From Anaerobacillus sp. (lineage in GTDB: Bacteria; Bacillota; Bacilli; Bacillales_H; Anaerobacillaceae), in the NCBI GenBank assembly GCA_007120055.1, contig SKOL01000753.1, positions 1 through 10,456 of the forward strand: a DNA stretch of 10,456 bases, written 5' to 3'. The notes beneath the pieces were generated by a model. It was not told where the DNA came from and did not search any database. It saw only the letters and a list, made by a program, of their open reading frames with translations. Shown here piece by piece: positions 6,519-10,456 of this stretch; positions within the stretch are counted from its first letter, which is position 1; each line of letters starts with the position of its first letter. The position numbers and the translations under genes were made by a program.

Positions 6519-7790
6519 TTAATTAAGCAGCAACAGAGAAATTTGTGGGATAAAGATAATAAGTAGCAACGTAAATACCATTGCAAGAAAAAACGGTATT
6601 ATTGCTTTTGAAAGAGACTCAATAGAAACTCCTGATATACCAGATCCTACAAAGAGATTAACCCCTAATGGTGGAGTAATAAAGCCAATAGCTAAACCGG
6701 TAATCATAATTACACCAAAATGAATAGGATCATAGCCCAAACTTATTCCTATTGGTAATAAAATTGGTGTTAAAATAATGATTGATGCAATAGTTTCCAT
6801 AAAACAACCTATAATTAATAGCAATAACATGATTAAAATTATTATGACGAATTTATTATCTGATATCGTTAGAAGAGTATCGGCTATTCTTCTTGGTATT
6901 TGTTCAAGATTTAATAAACGTCCAAAAGTAGTAGCTGTACCTACAATGATTAAAACAGTAGCTGTCGTTAAAGCAGCATCTGCCATTACTCTTGGAATAT
7001 CTTTAACCTTTAATTCACGGTAAATAAATACCCCAGCAATTAAACCGTATATAACAGCAACTACTGCTGCTTCGGTTGGTGTGAAAACACCTCCATAAAT
7101 TCCACCTAAAATAATGAATGGAACTAATAAAGCCCATTTTGCTCCCCACACTTCTTTCCCAATGTTTTTTAATGAGGGCTTAACTCCAGTACCCTTGTAT
7201 CCTTTTTTCTTTGAGTAGTAATAAGCATAGATAATTAAAGCTAAACCAATTAAAGTACCAGGAAGAATTCCTGCAATAAACATATCGCCAATCGATACAC
7301 TTCCTGTAACCCCATAAATAACCATAGGTATACTCGGTGGAATAATAACACCAATAGAACCCGCAGCAGCAACTAATGCTGTTGAAAATTTTATATCATA
7401 ACCTTGGCGAACCATTGCTGGAATCATAATACCTCCAATGGCTGCTACTGTAGCTGGGCCTGAACCAGAAATGGCTGCAAAAAACATACATGTAAAAATG
7501 GTTGCAATTGCAAAGCCTCCTGTTACATTACCAACCATTGAGTTTGCTACACGAAATAAACGTTCTGATATTCCACCTTTCCCCATAATTTCACCTGCTA
7601 GGATAAAGAAAGGAACTGCCATGAGTGGAAAAGAGTCTACTGAAGTGACTAAACCTTGTACTATAAACTCTAACGGAATAACATTTGAATATAAAATTGT
7701 TATTAAAGATGCTAAACCGATCGATATACCAATCGGGACACTTAGTAACAAAAACAAAGTAAGGCTTCCAAAAAGGATTAAAGAAGTCAT
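6519..7790 (-). CDS. dctM: TRAP transporter large membrane subunit DctM
   Basis: This is the large channel subunit of a tripartite ATP-independent periplasmic-type transporter, which moves substrate across the cytoplasmic membrane driven by a sodium or proton gradient. The product is 423 residues and almost entirely hydrophobic, with about 11-12 membrane segments. Family signatures are AISGSGPATVAAIGG (106-120), GVIIPPSIPMVIYG (147-160), GGVFTPTEAAVVAVIYG (233-249) and ITPPLGVNLFVG (371-382); the two halves reflect the internal repeat of the DctM fold. The ATG overlaps the dctQ stop as ATGA, with GGAGGAG just upstream in dctQ, so translation is coupled and the two membrane subunits would be made in matched amounts. 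DctM alone does not reveal the substrate. Confidence 0.96.
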   Translation of the reverse strand: MTSLILFGSLTLFLLLSVPIGISIGLASLITILYSNVIPLEFIVQGLVTSVDSFPLMAVPFFILAGEIMGKGGISERLFRVANSMVGNVTGGFAIATIFTCMFFAAISGSGPATVAAIGGIMIPAMVRQGYDIKFSTALVAAAGSIGVIIPPSIPMVIYGVTGSVSIGDMFIAGILPGTLIGLALIIYAYYYSKKKGYKGTGVKPSLKNIGKEVWGAKWALLVPFIILGGIYGGVFTPTEAAVVAVIYGLIAGVFIYRELKVKDIPRVMADAALTTATVLIIVGTATTFGRLLNLEQIPRRIADTLLTISDNKFVIIILIMLLLLIIGCFMETIASIIILTPILLPIGISLGYDPIHFGVIMITGLAIGFITPPLGVNLFVGSGISGVSIESLSKAIIPFFLAMVFTLLLIIFIPQISLLLLN

Positions 7791-8344
7791 TTTTCTCCTC
7801 CTTTACCATCCGATTTTTTTGCTTCTTCGAGAATTAGCTCTTGCTCTGTTTTTACCTGAAAATCTCCAGCACCTAGTAATGCTTTTATTTGAATAACTAG
7901 TTGCTGTAGAATACGAATAGCAGTCAACCCCATCCCGATTGGCGCTGCCATATATACAAAGCCCATTGGAATATTCAACGAAGCAGCTGTTTGACCGAAT
8001 TGAAAGAGTCTTTGGGACACATCATAACCGTAGATAACAACAAAAATTGCAAATGCAAGAAATAAAATATTAGCAATAATATTTAATAAAATTTTCCCTT
8101 TGTCTTTCAATAACATTACAACAACTTCTACCTTAATGTGACGTTGTCTTTTCACTCCATAGCTAATCCCTATATAAACCATCCAAATAAAACAATATCT
8201 AGCAAGTTCCTCGGACCATGGTAAAGATGAACCCATGACAAATCTCATAAAAACCTGCAAACCAATAAAGGTTACCATTATAATTGATAATATAACTAAT
8301 AGAAATTCTTCTATATACTTATCTACCAACTTAACCACTTTCAT
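7787..8344 (-). CDS. dctQ: TRAP transporter small membrane subunit DctQ
   Basis: This is the small four-helix membrane subunit that docks the loaded binding protein to DctM. The 185 residues show hydrophobic helices at about 12-36, 49-65, 86-107 and 126-152. The family motif LPWSEELARYCFIWMVYIG (41-59) and the C-terminal NIPMGFVYMAAPIG (124-137) are clear. The C-terminal 25 residues are charged and cytoplasmic. A modest site, GAGAGG, lies 8 nt before the ATG at 8344, and its upstream edge touches a 7-bp hairpin (8358-8374). It is separated from dctP by 122 bp and overlaps dctM by 4 bp. Confidence 0.95.
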   Translation of the reverse strand: MKVVKLVDKYIEEFLLVILSIIMVTFIGLQVFMRFVMGSSLPWSEELARYCFIWMVYIGISYGVKRQRHIKVEVVVMLLKDKGKILLNIIANILFLAFAIFVVIYGYDVSQRLFQFGQTAASLNIPMGFVYMAAPIGMGLTAIRILQQLVIQIKALLGAGDFQVKTEQELILEEAKKSDGKGGEK

Positions 8345-8357
8345 AATTAAAACCTCT

Positions 8358-8374
8358 CTTTATGCGGCATAAAG
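8358..8374 (-). promoter_or_regulatory. Small hairpin next to the dctQ ribosome binding site
   Basis: CTTTATG (8358-8364) and CATAAAG (8368-8374) form a perfect 7-bp inverted repeat with a 3-nt loop. In the mRNA its 3' arm runs directly into AGAGAGG, the dctQ ribosome binding site, so folding could limit dctQ translation. The regulatory role is inferred. Confidence 0.4.
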
Positions 8375-8444
8375 GCTACTATTTTTGCTATTTATTTATA
8401 AAATTCACGTGCAAATAAATTTTGAATACTTTAATAAAACAGTT

Positions 8445-8461
8445 GGGGCTATGAAAGCCCC
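8445..8461 (-). terminator. Terminator-like hairpin directly after dctP
   Basis: On the minus strand GGGGCT and AGCCCC form a 6-bp GC-rich stem with loop TTCAT, starting 5 nt after the dctP stop, followed by AACTGTTTTATT. The T-run is interrupted, so it probably acts as a leaky terminator or a 3'-end stabiliser. That would let the binding protein be made in excess over the membrane subunits, as is common in TRAP and ABC operons. Confidence 0.55.
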
Positions 8462-8466
8462 TTATT

Positions 8467-9504
8467 TTAATTAACTGCCTCTAATAACCTTTGATAAAAT
8501 TCAGGAAATTTTTCTTCAAAATCTTGATGTACAACTCTTGTCGCTTCAATAAATGGTTCTAATTCTGGATCAGTAATAGTAACACCTTTTTCTAATACTT
8601 TCTCAATATATTCTTCTTCTTGTTGCTGGCTTAATAATCTTTCATAGTCCCTTGCTTCAGCACTCGCTTCTATAATGGCATCCTGAATTTCCGAGGACAT
8701 ACTAGACCATTTTTGTTCACTAATAACCAACATCATTGGTGAATACATATGACGAGTTAAAGCAAGGTGATCTTGAACTTCATAAAAATTTGTCGTATAA
8801 AATAACGATACAGGGTTTTCTTGACCATCAACTGTTCCTTGTTGAAGACCAGTATATAATTCTCCGAAAGACATTGGAGTTGGATTTGCGCCTAAAGCCC
8901 TGAAAATAGAAAGCGAAACCGGACTTTCCGGTGTACGAATATCTAATCTACTTAGATCCTCAATACTATTTATTTCCCCTCTAGAATTAGAAACATGTCT
9001 AAAACCATTTTCAAAATAATCTAGCACACGAATTCCACTTTTCTGCGGAAGGTCTTGAACCATTTCTTTACCAACTTCACCATCTAATACAGAATAAGCT
9101 GTATCACGATCTTTAAATAAATATGGTAAATTTACTACTTGTAATTTTTCTGCTAAGGTTACAACTGGTTCAACACCAACCATTCCCATATCCATAGACC
9201 CAAGTCCCATAGCATCTATTAATTCTCTATCATGACCTAATTGTCCGTCTGAATATATTTCAATCTTCACTTTCCCGTCAGTTTTTTCTTCAACTAACTC
9301 TTTAAATTTTACTGATCCAGCGTGATATAGAGAGCTAGTTGCTGTCCCATGTCCTAACCTTAAAACAATCTCCTCTTGTGAAGCGTTATCATCTCCTGAA
9401 CTTTGAATATTATTTTCATTTGAAGTCGTAGCTTTAGAACATCCTATGAGTAATGATATTACTAGTAAAACAACGGTTAATAATCCAAATTTAGTTTTTT
9501 GCAT
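8467..9504 (-). CDS. dctP: TRAP transporter solute-binding lipoprotein DctP
   Basis: This extracytoplasmic binding protein captures the substrate, usually an organic acid, and delivers it to DctQM. From the ATG at 9504 it has 345 residues: a basic N-terminus and hydrophobic stretch with a lipobox LIGC placing the lipidated Cys at 22, a polar linker to about 44, then the DctP domain. Landmarks are LGHGTATSS (50-58), GQLGHDRELIDAM (87-99), GFRHVSNSR (167-175), Arg190 in LDIRTPESP at the site of the conserved carboxylate-binding Arg, and QQGTVDGQENP (221-231). The frame remains open upstream to an ATG at 9606, but that extension would bury the signal peptide, whereas GGGGGAG lies 5 nt before 9504. 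The Arg supports a carboxylate ligand; its identity is not readable. Confidence 0.95.
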   Translation of the reverse strand: MQKTKFGLLTVVLLVISLLIGCSKATTSNENNIQSSGDDNASQEEIVLRLGHGTATSSLYHAGSVKFKELVEEKTDGKVKIEIYSDGQLGHDRELIDAMGLGSMDMGMVGVEPVVTLAEKLQVVNLPYLFKDRDTAYSVLDGEVGKEMVQDLPQKSGIRVLDYFENGFRHVSNSRGEINSIEDLSRLDIRTPESPVSLSIFRALGANPTPMSFGELYTGLQQGTVDGQENPVSLFYTTNFYEVQDHLALTRHMYSPMMLVISEQKWSSMSSEIQDAIIEASAEARDYERLLSQQQEEEYIEKVLEKGVTITDPELEPFIEATRVVHQDFEEKFPEFYQRLLEAVN

Positions 9505-9509
9505 ATTTT

Positions 9510-9516
9510 CTCCCCC
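9510..9516 (-). promoter_or_regulatory. Ribosome binding site that fixes the dctP start
   Basis: The minus strand reads GGGGGAG five nucleotides before the ATG at 9504. This start places the hydrophobic signal and lipobox at the very N-terminus, which decides against the longer frame from 9606. Confidence 0.7.
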
Positions 9517-9561
9517 TAGTGTATTATTAAACTGAAATGTTTTTTCAAAGGTTTGTGATTT

Positions 9562-9579
9562 GATGTTCCGCCAAACATC
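9562..9579. promoter_or_regulatory. Possible operator: 18-bp dyad between regulator and transporter genes
   Basis: GATGTT (9562-9567) and AACATC (9574-9579) are perfect inverted half-sites around CCGCCA. The dyad lies in the 128-bp gap between the regulator stop and dctP, upstream of a second dyad, TGAAA-n5-TTTCA (9533-9547). A LacI-type dimer could bind either one, but no biochemical mark distinguishes them from chance. Confidence 0.25.
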
Positions 9580-9632
9580 CTTCTCGCAAGCCTTTTTCCT
9601 AACCATTTAATCTTTCCATTTCATTCCCCCTT

Positions 9633-10456
9633 TCATTGATTAATCGGTGGTAAGCAAGAACTTCTGATCATCAACTCTGGTTCCAATTGGATGGTTTGAG
9701 GCTTTGGTTGTCTTTTCCTTTTCATTTTTTTAATTAACAACGCCGTAGATTTCACCCCCAGTTCATAAGCAGGTTGAGAGACTGTTGTTAATGGAGGGTC
9801 TAAAAGAGGAACCCAAGGATAATCATCATAGCCAATTACTGATACATCTTCAGGAACCTTTAAACCAGCTTTCTTAACACCCATAATAACCTCTAAATTC
9901 AATATTGTATTTGTTGAAAAGATAGCTGTTGGATCGTTTGTTAAAGATAGCAACTCTTTTGTTGCCACTACTCCACTTCCAGTTTTATTCTCACATATTT
10001 TAATCAAATTATCGTCGATTTCAATTCCATTTAATTGTAAACATTCTTTATATCCTTGTAGTCTATCAATTCTAGGACTTTTATTTCCGGGAGGGTATAA
10101 AAGAATTCCGATCCGTTGGTGTCCTTGATCAACCAAATGTTGGATTGACATTTTTGCTCCTGAAATATTATTTACAATTACTGTATCTATATTTGATACA
10201 TCCGAGGAGCGATCTAATAAGACAAATGGATACTTTTCTTCAACTAGACTGTTAAACAATTCAGTATTCCTACCAGTTGTATTTATTATTAGCCCGTCAA
10301 CTTGTTTATTTCTTAATGTTAAAATATTTTCTTTCTCAATTATTTCGTCTTCTCCAGAACTGCTTACCATTAGACCGTACCCCATGCGCATACATTCGTT
10401 TTGCACCCCTTTTAAAACCTCAGACCAAAACGGGTTGGAGATATCTGATAAAATGA
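9633..10456 (-). CDS. LacI/GalR-family transcriptional regulator (5' end outside window)
   Basis: This is a dimeric DNA-binding regulator with a periplasmic-binding-protein-like effector domain. The frame is open to the window edge. The first visible residues, ILSDISNPFWSEVLKG, are the classic start of the effector domain, so the helix-turn-helix and the true start lie outside; the in-frame GTG at 10406 is internal. Further landmarks are VDGLIINTTGRN, YPFVLLDR, VNNISGAKMSIQHLVDQGHQRIGIL, the hinge-side VIGYDDYPWVPLLDPPLTTVSQP and the closing LEPELMIRSSC. The gene leads the TRAP-dehydrogenase cluster on the same strand, 128 bp before dctP. It therefore probably senses the imported compound or a breakdown product and represses this operon. 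The effector cannot be predicted. Confidence 0.93.
   Translation of the reverse strand, partial: ILSDISNPFWSEVLKGVQNECMRMGYGLMVSSSGEDEIIEKENILTLRNKQVDGLIINTTGRNTELFNSLVEEKYPFVLLDRSSDVSNIDTVIVNNISGAKMSIQHLVDQGHQRIGILLYPPGNKSPRIDRLQGYKECLQLNGIEIDDNLIKICENKTGSGVVATKELLSLTNDPTAIFSTNTILNLEVIMGVKKAGLKVPEDVSVIGYDDYPWVPLLDPPLTTVSQPAYELGVKSTALLIKKMKRKRQPKPQTIQLEPELMIRSSCLPPINQ

Noticed and set aside
7591..7809. Minus-strand frame of 72 codons overlapping dctM in another frame
   Set aside because: It is fully explained as an out-of-frame shadow of the dctM 5' end, which has clear family motifs.
9533..9547. Catabolite-responsive (CcpA) site at TGAAATGTTTTTTCA
   Set aside because: The dyad is 15 bp and lacks the central CG and spacing of the cre consensus.
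9505..9606. N-terminal extension of DctP to an ATG at 9606
   Set aside because: It would put 34 polar residues before the lipoprotein signal. The ATG at 9504 has a strong ribosome binding site and gives a normal signal peptide.
9601..9632. Mini-ORF (MERLNG) after GGGGGA just downstream of the regulator stop
   Set aside because: Six codons with no further support; most likely chance.
10404..10406. GTG at 10406 as the start of the LacI-type regulator
   Set aside because: The same frame is open to the window edge and encodes conserved effector-domain residues (ISNPFWSEVLKG) upstream of it.

Overview
The window is about 10.5 kb of AT-rich DNA (roughly 35-37 % G+C by eye). Every gene lies on the minus strand, so the reading order runs from right to left. 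Strong AGGAGG-type ribosome binding sites, TTG and GTG starts, a typical Gram-positive lipoprotein signal and AT-biased codon use suggest a low-GC Firmicute, probably a Bacillaceae relative. No mobile element, RNA gene or CRISPR array is visible.

Layout in transcription order: a LacI-type regulator, cut at its 5' end by the window edge (10456-9633); a TRAP transporter made of the solute-binding lipoprotein DctP (9504-8467), the small membrane subunit DctQ (8344-7787) and the large membrane subunit DctM (7790-6519, overlapping dctQ by 4 bp); a malate/L-lactate-type dehydrogenase of the Ldh2 family (6297-5245); an iron-dependent alcohol dehydrogenase with a TTG start (5223-4060); an aldehyde dehydrogenase, probably with a GTG start (4027-2567); an RraA-like class II pyruvate aldolase/decarboxylase (2488-1811); a glycerate 2-kinase (1806-664); and a D-2-hydroxyacid (glycerate/hydroxypyruvate) dehydrogenase cut at its 3' end by the window edge (602-1). 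Gaps are short (4 to 221 bp), so this reads as one regulated catabolic operon or a few overlapping transcripts.

The genes fit one task: import a hydroxylated organic acid by sodium- or proton-coupled TRAP transport, oxidise it, cleave or decarboxylate the 2-oxo acid, and pass a C3 unit through hydroxypyruvate and D-glycerate to 2-phosphoglycerate and lower glycolysis. The alcohol and aldehyde dehydrogenases would deal with an aldehyde or alcohol intermediate. A tartrate-like or longer sugar-acid substrate would suit this set, but the sequence alone does not fix the substrate.

The main non-coding features are a perfect 41-bp inverted repeat (2516-2556) built from two AAACCGGTTT palindromes in front of the aldolase gene, a terminator-like hairpin directly after dctP (8445-8461), a small hairpin touching the dctQ ribosome binding site (8358-8374), and a 221-bp AT-rich gap between dctM and the Ldh2-type gene with long-range dyad symmetry.
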